From positions 92,856,738-92,920,737 of the forward strand of contig NC_062214.1 in the NCBI RefSeq assembly GCF_902686445.1: a DNA stretch of 64,000 nt, in the 5' to 3' direction. Shown piece after piece: positions 23,655-35,400 of this stretch. Each line of letters begins with the position of its first letter. Within the stretch, counting starts at the first letter, position 1. This DNA is from Sciurus carolinensis. Its lineage: Eukaryota > Chordata > Mammalia > Rodentia > Sciuridae. A model generated the notes under the pieces. That model was not told the origin of the DNA. It ran no database searches and saw nothing but the letters and a program-made list of their open reading frames with translations. Made by a program: the position numbers and the translations under genes.

Positions 23655-23745
23655 CATGATTTGAGGATTGGAACATTATCTTACTCATATCTATGCCCCC
23701 AGTGCCTAGCAGAGCCTGATGCATAGTATATGTTCAAGATATAAT
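23655..23745 (+). mobile_element. Ancient L2-like fragment
   Basis: ATGCCCCCAGTGCCTAGCAG followed by GCATAGTATATGTTCA matches a common old mammalian repeat. Confidence 0.5.
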
Positions 23746-26302
23746 AAGCCAAAGAACTTAGACATTAAAGAAATTAAACAACAGTAATTTTTGCTTTATG
23801 ATGAAGTCATGTTCAACATTACCTTAATAAGTGATCCTGAATCTGTCAAATTAGGTCATTTTGACATATTTGATGATTTTTGTGCAAGTACAAAATCTGT
23901 TTCAAAAAGACATATAGGGTCTGGAATCCTCCTGATTTGTTCTATAGATTATGTTCTTGGGTATTACACAGTTTTCTACATAAGAGACAATTTTTGATTT
24001 AAATTACAGCAAATATCCTAATGGCTTTAACTGATAAGTAAGAAATTGGTCCCTAGTTGAATGATTTGCAGAAAACATACATATAAAATGAAATCATTAT
24101 GTATTAAAATGGCAGAACACTGAGATGATGGAGAAGTCAAAAAGTAGGGGCCTATGTCAAGTAAAAGCAGTGCTAAGGCACCCCTGACTTCAAGGACCCA
24201 ATTGTTGTAGTGTATTTTATTGTCCTTTAGCCCAATGAATATAGTAAGAATATCATTGATATGGTTCTCCATATATTCAGGTTCCCCTGGAGGGCAAGTT
24301 AGGAAAATAAATTTGATAAAATGATGTAAATCCAAATAGTTTAAACAACACAAAAGTCTAAAAAAAAGGAAAGAAAAAAGAAGAAAAACTAGAATAGAAT
24401 TCACTGAGAGAGTGAAAAGATTTTTATTCCAAACTACCTATTAGATAAATCTGTTGCATTTACTACAGATTTTATTTTTAAAATATTATATTCTGGTTGT
24501 TCTTTTTAGACTTTCTACTTCTGATTAGTCAATGATCCTCCATTCTTTGAAATGTTGCCTGCCTTACTGAGGCTGAAATTGGGTACTAGATTGGAATAAT
24601 CTCTTGAACTTCAACATCATTTGAGATCTCAGTTTTGAACTAATTCCTCTTACATTGCCCTTAGTTCCTCCTGTTCTGGTCTTACCAGCTTCTTGCCGGA
24701 TGACTCCATCCTTTGAAGCTGAGCCTCACGTGGCCTCACATCTCTAGCTGTAGTTCTTACCTTCTTCCCTTGAAATGTCTCTCCTTCTCTCTCTCCCTCT
24801 CTCTCTCTCGATATACAGCCCTCCAGGTTGCTGGATAGCCTCTTCTGGCCTGACTTGGCCCTTGAAAGTAGTATTCTTTCCTGGTCCTTCTAACCCCATG
24901 AGTAGGACTTGGGAAAGACATAAGGTGGATAAGCCTCAAGATATGGAAGTTTTCAGTTCCAGCCAAATCCTGATTCTTCCTCTAATCTCTCCCCACTTCC
25001 ACAAGCATTTCTGTTCTCCACTGTTTCATAAGCTCCCATGGCAAGGTTTTCCAAAATCTTCTTATGATCAAAGTCTTATAATTTGATTACAAGAGACATT
25101 ATTGTTGCTTTCTCTTCTTCCTTTCCCTACAGGTAATAATGAGACTGAGGAAAATAATAGGGGCTCTTACTTGGGAAAGGGTTGGAGAAACTTTGGCTCA
25201 GAATCTGTATAACACAAACTAAAACTTATTATACATTGTTGTATGGAAGTCCTTGTTTATTGATGTTGTTTATTTAAATAAATGGTTGATTCCTTAGAAT
25301 CCTTATTTTTCTCTTGTTTCTCTCTTAGCTTTAACATAGTGCTCAACATACTCTAGAACCTTTTAGTGTTAGTTATAAAAGTTCTCTATTCACTGACTTA
25401 GGCTTGTGTGCTGTTGCAACCACCAAACACATGCTGAGAATTATGTGCATCCATCCCTTCATTCCTCTGAGATGAGAAACTTTTATAAACCAAGGCCAGT
25501 GAAATTGTGTTTATTTTCTAGATGAGTTATTGGTAAGATTATGTCAAGAAACTTAATGTGGTATAAGGACGGTATGGTCAGTCTAAATAATTATTTTGGG
25601 GTGATTTTATATTTTATCAAAGATTGTTTCTGTGATAAATTACATATTCAGAGACATTTTTTCATAATTACTTTTTAAACTCTCCAGTGTGAGGCTTGAT
25701 GTTTTCAGAGAATACCTCCATTGTCACTACTCTGTGGAGCTTTTGCCAAGGTACATTTTGCTTTGCTAGGGTAGAAGCAGCCTTTCTGTGACCATTAAGG
25801 AATTTTTGGCAAATCTGAATCAAAATGTCCTTGCCAGAACTTAATTTGGGGAATTGCATTTTTTCCCACTAATTAACTCCATTGTTTCAATTAGGAAAGA
25901 ACTCTTCCTTCCAACCCAGAACACTGTCTCTGTACAGGAAGATGGCTTTGAAATTCTTTCACAAAGAAGGCAAGCATTTGTTGTACTAAGTTTAACCAGC
26001 ATCCTTTACAGCCATGTTTTCAAGATGGCCGACCCTGTTTTTGAGGGGCAATGTATTGGAATCAAAGTGTTATTTAAGTTGGAAATTACATTAAAAGAGT
26101 CCAGAGGAAGCTGAAATGATTTTTAAGCATTCCTGTTTTATGGAGGAAGGCTCACTGAAGTAAAATATCTAGTCAAGGCTCATCACACTTAGAAAGCATA
26201 AGATCAAGATTAGAGTATTAGGTCTCTTTCCTCTGTGTATAGGCAGAGTAGTTCTAAATGGCTCACATGGAATTACATCCTTGAAACTGACCTCTTTATA
26301 AG
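23746..26302. other. Unassigned sequence with a CT tract at 24777-24810
   Basis: No gene recognised. An interrupted CT-rich tract at 24777-24810 produces arginine/glutamate-rich minus frames. The 125-codon minus frame at 24027-24404 is hydrophobic AT-rich translation and is treated as chance. Confidence 0.4.
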
Positions 26303-26309
26303 TATAGTA

Positions 26310-26403
26310 TTTTCCTGGGAGTGTAGCTTAGTGTTAGAGGGCCTGCTTAACATGTAGAAGACTCTAGGTTCAATCCCCAATACCAAACAAATAAATACAA
26401 AAA
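26310..26403 (+). mobile_element. ID element
   Basis: ID body with GTGTAGCTTAGTGTTAGAGG and AGGTTCAATCCCCAATACC, then an A-rich tail. A 7-bp duplication TATAGTA flanks it (26303-26309 and 26404-26410). Confidence 0.88.
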
Positions 26404-26410
26404 TATAGTA

Positions 26411-28064
26411 GCTGACTGAGTTACTAAAAGCTATGCCAACCACTTAACCCTCCTTGTACATGGTTGAAGAGATACTTTTCACCTAGAATATAGAGCAGTC
26501 AGCAATCAGTGATCTTTGGCAAGGAAATCTAAAATTACTTCCTCTCTATTAATGCAAATTATTATAATTAACATCAGTGATGTATTTAATTGCTATTTGT
26601 AAAAACTACTTTCTATCTGCATTAAGCATTGGAAAAATAGCTATAAATATTTTGGTGACTTATGACAGTAAATTAATTGCAGTACTGACTTAAGAATGAT
26701 TCAGAAACTTGTTGATCTGTTGACACATTTTCCCAAGTGACTTTGTTCCTATGAGATAGAAAAAAATGTCACCAAAGACACCTCAGTCTGACATACATTC
26801 CCTATTTGTTATCCCCATGCTGAAGATTTCTATGTCCAGAGAGAATAGTAGATTGTAAAAGATGCCTTTTTGGCCTTTTGGACAAGTCTCTGGAAGCTGA
26901 TGGAAAGAGGGATAACATTAACCCACTCTTTCCTATTCTCATAAGAGTTCTTGTCTCACTCTATCTGTGAAGTATTAACTGAGAATAAGACATGGGAGCC
27001 AAGGTCAGACACTTGTTACATTCAGCTCAAATATGCTCTAATAGCAGCTTCAAGATTGTCAATACTAACATCAAAAGAAGACGGACAGAAACCAAATAAC
27101 CTCCCTTAAAGCCTCATTCTGTATTGTCCAACTATTAATTTATAGGGGATCATTTCAGTTAATATCTTGATTCAATAAGTTCCATATGTTGATTTCTGTC
27201 TGTGTGAAGAAAAATTTTCTTTATTTGTTCTGAATATGTACTTGTAAAATTTCCATGCACCGTCCTCTACTCTTGTGCCCCCAGTTTTGTTGGGTTGGAG
27301 ATGGGTATAGTTGAAGAAGCCTGGCTGATGCTCTAACCACTGCTAAAGGTGGTCATCATGTGAGCAGCATGTAATAGATATTGTCCCACATCAGTCCCAA
27401 CATTGCTGACCTGTGGGATGCTGAGTTAGAGAACTGAAGCAATGTCCCACCCAGCATCGTGACTTCCTGCCACTATTATCCAACAAGCATTACTGATACC
27501 CAAATCTTTCTTACTCAGCATTTTCTTCCTGCTGATGTCTAATATTTAACTTGGATTTTTTTGGGGGGTAAGTACCTGCAAATTGATTAATATATTTGAA
27601 AACCATTATTTTAAAAGTCATTGTTTGTAGTTTTTTTCTTATATATCAAGAGATGATCTTCCCATCTATAGATTACATACTATTTAAAAGTTCACATTAT
27701 AAGAACCTTAATGGTAAGAATAGTTTAATTCATGATTTTATACCTCATATGCCTAAAATGGCACCTAACACATGTTAGATACATGGGTCAGATTTTCAAA
27801 GTTAAATTGAACAGAATAAATGACAATGGTAATCAACAAGTTATCTAATGAGAAATGGATAAATTAGAGTTTGGAAAAGATGCTGAGATGTTGTCATGAA
27901 AGGTGAGGTCATTCACAGCTGTAGTAAATGGTCCGTTCTTTCACTTATGTAACAAACATTTATTGCATTCCTATTATGTTCCAGGCATTGTACATTATGA
28001 TGAAGGAAAATAGAATGTGGTTTGAAATTCATTTGGGGGCAATCAGAATTACCTTTTTAAAAGA
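26411..28064. other. Unassigned AT-rich sequence
   Basis: No gene recognised. A short old L2/MIR-like piece is possible at 27945-28010 (ACAAACATTTATTGCATTCC). Confidence 0.4.
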
Positions 28065-28430
28065 ATAATGCATTTTTAATTATTAAACCACAATAGGGGT
28101 ATAACCTACATACAGTAAAATGTATAAATATTAAATGTACACCCAGATAAATTTTTGTATTTATGTATTCAGATAACCACTACCAGATCAAATTATAGAA
28201 TATTTTTTGTCCCCTCAGAAAGTTCCCTTTTGCTCCTTCCTGTTAATTAGCCCTACAACATAAATAACCACTTCTAAATTCTATGAGTCTATATTAAAAT
28301 TTTCCAACTTTAAATACGAGGACTCATACAGTGCATACTTTTTTGTGTCAGCCTTGCTTTGCTTAACATACTTTCTTTGAAAGTATCCATGCTGTTGCAT
28401 ATGCCAGTAGTTTTGTTTTATTTTTGAAAT
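28065..28430 (-). mobile_element. Old LINE-1 3'-end fragment, antisense
   Basis: The plus strand reads TACATACAGTAAAATG, GATAACCACTACCAGATC, CAGAAAGTTCCCTTTTGC and CTTTGCTTAACATA, the complement of an L1M-type 3' region. High divergence. Confidence 0.6.
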
Positions 28431-28489
28431 TAATTATTGTATTCCCAGAATTACTTTTTGACATTACTTAAAATGGTGTTGGAAGGACC

Positions 28490-29701
28490 TTGGGAGATGA
28501 TAGTGGCAGTGACATAGTTTTTCAATCTCTGGAGATATCCATTAAAAAAGTTAGAATAACTAGGATAGGAAAACTGAAAACTCATCTACAACAAAACTGA
28601 GTGAAAATATCTCCACAATAAATGTCAAAACCAAGCAGTGCTAACTGGACTAGCATAGTGAAGTACAAGAAGGGGTTGGCAAGAAAGGACTATGGATGAA
28701 CTCAGTAACAGTCCTCACACTGACTCATTGGGCATCTCTGCAGTCTAGTCCAAAGAGAATAGCCAAACTCAGGGGGCGTTTAGCCGACTATAATTTATAG
28801 TTTAGACTGTTGGTAGCCAGAGATGTCTGGGACCTATGTACTCTAGGAAACAATCGTCCCTCATAAGATGATTCCTCCAGGGAGAACGAAATTATCTGAG
28901 TAGAACTGAATTTACTTACATTAGGAACAACAGGAGCAGAGGAAAGAGAAAGACAAGTAGGTAGAGGACCAGGGCCAACAGATGCCAGAAAGTATGATAG
29001 TGTATGTTTTAACAGTTAGCAAAAACAACAGAAAAGGGAACCCTAGAAAATATAGAAATCTATCCTGGTCTGTCTTCCCTTTCTAGCATAGAAAAGTATA
29101 TTAAAATAAGACACAGAAAGCGATTGTGGGAAAATCTCATACAGAATTATCATAAGAAAGAGAGAAAAAAGATCAAAGCAACATCCTTGTAGATAATTAG
29201 AGAAACCAGGAGAGCATGCCTACAAAAGATGAACATTGCAAACTAACATTTAAAAAGTAGATGCAAGAAAATTGTGGAAGCTATGAAAGAGCATCACATA
29301 ATGCTTAGAAAATTTAGGAAATTATATGTTTGGAGAATATATGAGAAAATGAGAATGATTGTAGAAAGATCTGTCTAAACTCAGAAAATAATTAAAAATA
29401 AAAGAAACAGACTATAGGAGATGGAACATGAGTGAATAAGCACCACATAAAATTCCTGAGGAGTAACAGAAGATGAAAAGAAGGAGAAAAATATAAATAA
29501 AAAAGAAATTAGGAAGAGATCAGATTACAGAGTAAGTGAGATGAAAGATAGGCAATAAAGATACAATGCACATATAATAGAAGTACCCAAAGAAGAAATC
29601 AAAGATTTAACAGAATTAACATTAAAAACTGTTACTCAATGAAACTAAAATAAAAGATAAGTAGGACAATCAATCCAGAGGAAACAAACTGCCTTAAAAA
29701 T
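28490..29701 (+). mobile_element. Possible HAL1/L1M-like ancient LINE, left part
   Basis: A purine-rich, A-rich stretch with ORF1-like translation fragments. The style matches the A-rich coding strand of old L1 or HAL1 elements. It is interrupted by the young L1 at 29710 and may resume at 30464. The family call is tentative. Confidence 0.38.
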
Positions 29702-29709
29702 AAAAGACT
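29702..29709. repeat. L1 target-site duplication, left
   Basis: AAAAGACT, repeated at 30456-30463 directly after the poly(A) tail. Confidence 0.7.
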
Positions 29710-30455
29710 CCATACTGCTTTCCAGAGTGACTGCACTAATTTGCAACCCCACCGGCAATGTATGAGCGTACCTTTTCCTCCACATCCTCGCCAACAACTA
29801 TTGTTGCTTGTGTTCTTGATAATCCCCATTCTAATTGGGGTGAGATGGAATCTTAGGGTAGTTTTGATTTGCATTTCTCTTATTTCTAGAGATGTTGAAC
29901 ATTTTTTCATATATCAGTTGATTGCTTGCACATCTTCTTCTGTGAAGTGTCTGTTCCCAAAGGACTTAAAATCGGCATACTACAGAGATATAGCCACATC
30001 AATGTTCATAGTTGCTCAATTCACAATAGCCAGATTGTGGAACCAACCTACATGTCCTTCAATTGATGAATGGATAAAGAAACTGTGGTGTATATATATA
30101 CAATGGAATATTACTCAGCCATAAAAAATGATAAAATTATGGCATTTGCAGGCAAATGGATGAAATTGGAGAATATCATGCTAAGTGAGATAAGCCAATC
30201 TCAAAAAACCAAGACAATTGATCTCACTGATAAGCGGTTGATGATGCATAATGGGGGGTGCGAGGGGGGCAAGAATGGAGGAAGGATGGACTGTATAGAG
30301 GGAAAAGAGAAGTGGGAGGGGTGGGGGGAGAAGGGAAAAAATAACAGAATGAATCAAACATTACCCTATGTAAATTTATGATTACACAAATGGTATGCCT
30401 TTACTCAATGTATAAACAGAAACAACATGTATCCCATTTGTTTACAAAAAAAAAA
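29710..30455 (+). mobile_element. LINE-1 with 5' inversion (twin-primed)
   Basis: The first part (29710-29956) is the reverse complement of the L1 ORF2 segment equivalent to about 18577-18822 of the other copy. From 29957 the sequence switches to the direct strand (CCAAAGGACTTAAAATC, equivalent to about 18890) and continues through the ORF2 C-terminus, 3' UTR and poly(A). About 65 bases of L1 are missing at the switch. The direct part encodes [20 protein letters not shown] near 30085-30145. This structure is the signature of twin priming during L1 integration. Confidence 0.93.
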
Positions 30456-30463
30456 AAAAGACT

Positions 30464-31030
30464 TCTTTGAGCACCCAAACAATCATATTTACATCCACAA
30501 GAAAGAAAAAATTGAATTGTTAACAGCTTTTTCAAAAACAATACCTTAACCTGAAGACAGTGGAGAAACATTTAGATGACTCAATGATATCAATAGTGAG
30601 CCAAGGAGTTTATACCCAGGTCAAACTTCTCTTTAAGCATAAAGGTACAGCAAAGGGTTTTATACATGCAAAACCTCAGAGAATAGTGTTCTCATGCATT
30701 TTTCTTAAGGAAACTACCAAATGATGCAAGAAACATTGCATGGATGCTGATATCTAACAGCAGCCATCATAATATGTGAAAATAATATTTTATTTGCATA
30801 CTTCTATATTTCTTCTGAAAACAAAAGACTTGAGTACCAATGAACCTTTCATGAAAACCTGAAATACAAGATGAAGGTACAGTTGAAGATGAAATCAGTG
30901 CTACTTCAATCCATCTAGTACTTCGGCTTAGACACACATTTATCGTGGATGAAATCCCTTAGGGAATCCACTTATTGGTGTTTCGAGATGAAGCTCAGTG
31001 TGCTACGATGGAGGAGGAGCCTCACTATCT
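30464..31030 (+). mobile_element. Possible HAL1/L1M-like ancient LINE, right part
   Basis: Continues the A-rich character of 28490-29701 beyond the L1 insertion (for example CATCCACAAGAAAGAAAAAA). Tentative, with no firm 3' end. Confidence 0.33.
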
Positions 31031-32454
31031 GTGAATTGTGGGCTGTACATGGCTTTTGTTAGAATCCAATAATAAAATACCTGCAAAGAATTCCAAAAAA
31101 GTCCATACCAACAGAGAACAGCACAGAGACAGCCTCTGCAAAAAAAATATCTCAGGCAAAGTATCTGGAAATGGATATTTCTGTTAGTCTGTTTTGAGAA
31201 AAATATTTATTCTGATTTAATTCTTATCAGAATGATCAGTGGTACCTGTGGTTGAGAGCCCTAACCAGTTGTGTTATCACATCTTTATTCACATGGTGAT
31301 ATGCTTAAGGTGCTCTCTGTAGGACTGTGAGGGGCTCTGAGACTGGAACATGTTACACATGGTCCTTGTATGGATGTCACCTGTACGCTGAATACCTGGA
31401 TCATGTGTGTGACATTTTGAATTGTGCTCCCTGACTTTGATTACCAAAAATCTATATTGCTCCATTGCAACAGAACTTCCAATTTGTTAAGTCATTTGAT
31501 TCAGAGTCAATCCTAGAACTAAAAAGTCTGCCTCAAGCAACTTAGTCTCATTCCTTGACTCTATTCACTGTATGCCCCATATATCTGATTTTTTTTTTTT
31601 CAGGAATAGTAATTTAGGGCATTTGGAAAAGTTGAAGTGCCCAGTTGCATGTTCTTGGTCCCTAAATCCAAGGATTGGTTATTATCCCTAGATTGTATTG
31701 CTTGCACAAAGATAGAACACGGTCTTTGAAATTAATGGGCTAAATTTTGCTGAATAATGTTTTCCTTGTTTGATTTATCCCCAAATAAGAATAATTTTGA
31801 GATACTCTATAAATAATTTTATTGGAAACAACTTTTCTTTTGGAATTGAACTGAAATAACCATGTCAAAAGCCAACAAACAGATGGTAAACTTTCTGTTT
31901 CTGCTGACTGGGGCGGATTTTTCTGAAAGCTGAAGGGGGACTTCAGCCCTCAGATCTCAATGCCTTCCTGCACCTTTCAACCGTAGTAGATTTGAGTACT
32001 TCACTGAAGACCCATGTTATTTCCAACCTACATAATCTTAGTGTTATTTTCACTGTTTAATTGCTGTAAATGACTGACATAGGAATATGGAAGTAGGAAT
32101 CTGAAATTATATAAAAATTTAAATTTTATTGTTAATGAATCTAGCATTATTTTGGGGGGTTGGGAATGGATTTTTTTCCTTCCTCTTCTTTCTGTTTCAA
32201 GGTGTTGAAGTGCTGCAAGTTTTGTTTTTGTTGTTGTTGTTGTTTGCTTTGTTTTCCTTCTTGCATAATTCCAGAGACACATGCTGTTTATCAAGGAAGC
32301 TAAAGCTCTGTTAGGTTAATATATTTGCAGCTTTAGTTTTTCGGTTCCTGGAGATCAGAGATACTCTGGGACTTACTCTATGATTTCTACTTTCCTCCTT
32401 GGTGCCCCTCACTTAGAGGTGAACCTTCTTGAACCTAAACCTTCATGATTCAAC
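31031..32454. other. Unassigned non-coding sequence
   Basis: AT-rich with no gene recognised. A short (GTT)n-like run is present near 32221-32245. Confidence 0.4.
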
Positions 32455-32680
32455 AGCATTTACTAAACACTCATTCCATGCTACACATTTTGTTGGACAT
32501 TCATTTTTCTAACATAATTCTTACAGTGACTGAGTATATACATGTATAGTACAAACATTCATCCCTTTTTCAAAAGATGAAAAAAAAAGCGTGGCCTTTA
32601 TTAAGAAGGCAACTTGCCTAAGGCCACAGAAAGCAAATTGCAAAAAAGGTGAAATTTGAATATTCAACTTTGGAATCAAA
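32455..32680 (+). mobile_element. MIR SINE
   Basis: AAACACTCATTCCATGCTAC, ATAATTCTTACAGTGACTG and CAACTTGCCTAAGGCCACAG in order. Confidence 0.65.
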
Positions 32681-32895
32681 ATATCTGGTTGTAAATTCTA
32701 AAAACATCATTTACTAGCAAATCACTTATCTCTTGTACCTGAGTCCCCTATTTACTAAAAGGGAAGCTAATCCCTACTATAGGGTTGCAAGAATCAAAGA
32801 TTTTATACACACACATACCACACACACACACACATACACACACACAGTGACATAGTGCCTGACATGTAATAAATGTTCAGTAAGTTTGGGGGCTG
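32681..32895 (+). mobile_element. MIR SINE with internal (CA)n
   Basis: ACTTATCTCTTGTACCTGAG, then GCTAATCCCTACTATAGGG, a CA tract, then CATAGTGCCTGACATGTAAT. Confidence 0.65.
32801..32847. repeat. (CA)n microsatellite, imperfect
   Basis: CA repeats with a few interruptions (CATACC), grown inside a MIR. Confidence 0.93.
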
Positions 32896-32969
32896 CTAAT
32901 TTATAAGAATGCTTCCATTATGGTTTTAAGTGCTTCTCAATGTGGCATAGAGACTGGTGTTTAGGGTCT

Positions 32970-33165
32970 AGAGATGAAGATTTGGACATGAATCACAATT
33001 CCTTGACTTACTAATTAATTATTTATTTTCTCAGTCTCAGCTTCATTATCTGCAAAATGGGGAAAAATAATATTATCTACAGAGTACTTATGAAGATTAA
33101 ATAAAATAGAATCAATTAAAATTTAAGAGTTCAAGTGCCCAGTGAGCATTCCATAAAGGCCAATT
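32970..33165 (+). mobile_element. MIR SINE
   Basis: CTCAGCTTCATTATCTGCAA followed by ATAATATTATCTACAGAG. This is the third MIR-type copy in about 700 bases, all in the same orientation. Confidence 0.65.
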
Positions 33166-33697
33166 ATACTGGCCTCCCTTCATGTCAACCTGTTCTCAGA
33201 AAAGGATCAGGTGAATTCCTATTCCCTAAGAGGTGAGTAACTGAGAAGTCTTAATGTAGTATTCCACCCAGACTTATTTGGCTCAAGGTTTTGAAGTCGA
33301 ATGGTGAATATTTAGGAATAACACAACCTGGAAAACAGAGCATCCATTTGTTAGAATAGAAGTGTGATTGAAATGGTTTATACCTTCAAATTTTGTGGAA
33401 AAATCCAGCCACAGATATAATTTGATATTTAATTCTTTAGTTTAGGTCAGGTTCACAGGATGATGGAATCTCAGGTGGAAAGGGCCTTAGCATTTGTCTG
33501 GTCTGGCTTTCTTATGGTGAAGTCTAGGTGAGCACTCATACCCTCTCAGTAGGAAATGATTCCCTGCTGGGGAAAAAGCTCAAACCCACTTCCTGTCCAG
33601 CACCCTTCTCTCTCAGGACCACTTCCCTGGCTCTTTGCTCTGGATTATCTGCTAGTCTTGGAGCAACTCTGTATGCTGTATGCAATTTCTTATGTTC
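33166..33697. other. Unassigned non-coding sequence
   Basis: No repeat or gene recognised. Confidence 0.4.
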
Positions 33698-33702
33698 ATG
33701 TT
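33698..33702. repeat. LTR target-site duplication, left (ATGTT)
   Basis: Identical to 34118-34122. Confidence 0.85.
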
Positions 33703-34117
33703 TGTTATGGTTTGGATGTAAGTTGTCCCTGAAAAGCTCACGTGTGAGACAATGCGGAAGGTTCAGAGGAGAAACGATTGGGTTTTAAAAGTCTTAACCC
33801 AATCAGTGATTTAACCCCCTGATAGGGATTAGTGAGTGGTAGCTGAAGTGGTAGGGTGTGGCTGGAGGAGATTGGAATTGAGGTGTAGCTTTGGGATATA
33901 TATTTTATATCTGGAGAGTGGAGACTCTCTGCTTCCCAATTGCAATGTGAGCTGTTTCCCTCTGCCACACTTTTCCTTCCTCAAGCCCCAAGAAATGGAA
34001 CTGGCCTTCTATGGACTAAGACCTCTGAAATTGTGAGCCCTCACATAAACTTTTCTTCCTCTACAGTTGTTCTGGTCAGATCTTTTAGTCACAGCAGCAA
34101 AAAAGCTGACTTAAACA
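33703..34117 (+). mobile_element. Solo MaLR LTR
   Basis: Starts TGTTATGGTTTGGATG and ends AAGCTGACTTAAACA. It shares the family-specific GTGTGAGACAATGC and AAGGTTCAGAG near its 5' end with 20558-20980 and 57379-57816. It has a TATA-like GATATATATTTTATA near 33894. Perfect 5-bp duplications (ATGTT) show a single LTR left after recombination between two LTRs. Confidence 0.93.
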
Positions 34118-35114
34118 ATGTTTAATTCCAATCTTTAACTTTTCCAGAATAAAGACTTGCCTTGCAAATAGAGTACAAACTCCTTAAGGGCCTGGCTCCT
34201 GAGTTTTGTTCCTATGAACCAGTTACCAAGTCCTATATGTTCTATGCTGTGCTAAGGGGGTTCAAAGAAACTGATAATAAGTAAATTAATAATGAATCAA
34301 TGATAAATACTTGCCAAATGAACTTTTCAACCCCTTGATCATAGTAAAAATGTCTTTCATGCCTCTTTTTAGCACCTATCAATTGCTAGTAGTTTCCTAG
34401 ATCATACCATACTTGATGATCCTATTCCTAAAGTGATTTGTTCAGAAAGATGGTTGAACGGGGTATGCTGGAACATTCTGAAAACACAAAGGAAAGTGGT
34501 CATTGAGGCAGGTCTTAGAAGATAGGTCAAATTTAAATAGAAAGAGCATGAGTGACAATGGCAATATCCACATGGGGGATATTGGAGCAAAGGCATTTGC
34601 AGTGTTCACTGCAGCAGAGAATAGTATGCCTTGAATATGGTGGGTGTCCTACCAAAGATGATTCAATTAGATGTTGATAGGAAGGGACTTCCCTCCAGGC
34701 TCAAATTCCAGGACAAGTCCCATGAGAGGGTGGCATCATAAAAAATCATCATAGTTTCTGAAATTGCCTCAGCTGGGTGCTATCTGACAGAGATGCCAGG
34801 AGTTAAATGATCTGATCTGGTGATATGAAGAATTAGTCACGTAGCTGAATACTAGAGGGAGGTCTCTGGAGAGACTGACTTTTTTAGGCAGTTATGGAGG
34901 GTACTCTCTATCATCAGCATTAAGGGCTCCTTCTTGAAAAGCACCTGGCTCCCCCTGGGAACAATGCCATCTAAGTAGTGCACAGTTTATGTTGTTTTAT
35001 AATCATGAGGACTTATTTCCCACTCTTGCGTCTGGGTTTCTATTGTGAGGCAGAGGTCCTGTTGGTGCAGATGGGACAGCGCAACAGGAGGTTGACAGAG
35101 TGATCCTGCACATA
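34118..35114. other. Unassigned sequence; starts with right-hand ATGTT duplication
   Basis: Apart from the duplication at 34118-34122, no repeat or gene recognised. Confidence 0.4.
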
Positions 35115-35265
35115 CCCAATGGCTCTACCATCACTAGCAAGCTACTTCATCTCGTTAAGCCTCATTTTCCCCATCTAAAAGCAGGAATGGCAACGGTGCT
35201 GATTTGCTAGGGCTGCTTCAAGAAGCAAGTGAACTAAAGCACTTCAGTGTGCCAGGCACTGCTTG
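35115..35265 (+). mobile_element. MIR SINE
   Basis: TCTCGTTAAGCCTCATTTTC, CCCATCTAAAAGCAGG and ACTAAAGCACTTCAGTGTGC. Confidence 0.65.
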
Positions 35266-35400
35266 AACCACTTGGCATGCTTTAAGTCATTTAAATAATC
35301 TCATGACTCTGAGGTAGTTACTATTTTTTTTTTCAAATTATTTTTTTCAAATTTAATATGTCAGGAAACTAAAACAGAAATTAAGATTTCCCCATGATTA
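35243..35400 (+). mobile_element. MIR SINE, second copy
   Basis: GTGCCAGGCACTGCTTGAAC restarts the MIR consensus directly at the end of the previous copy. GACTCTGAGGTAGTTACTAT and a T-rich interruption follow. Confidence 0.55.

Noticed and set aside
24027..24404. 125-codon hydrophobic minus-strand frame
   Set aside because: The hydrophobicity comes from AT-rich, A-rich plus-strand sequence; no known membrane protein pattern.
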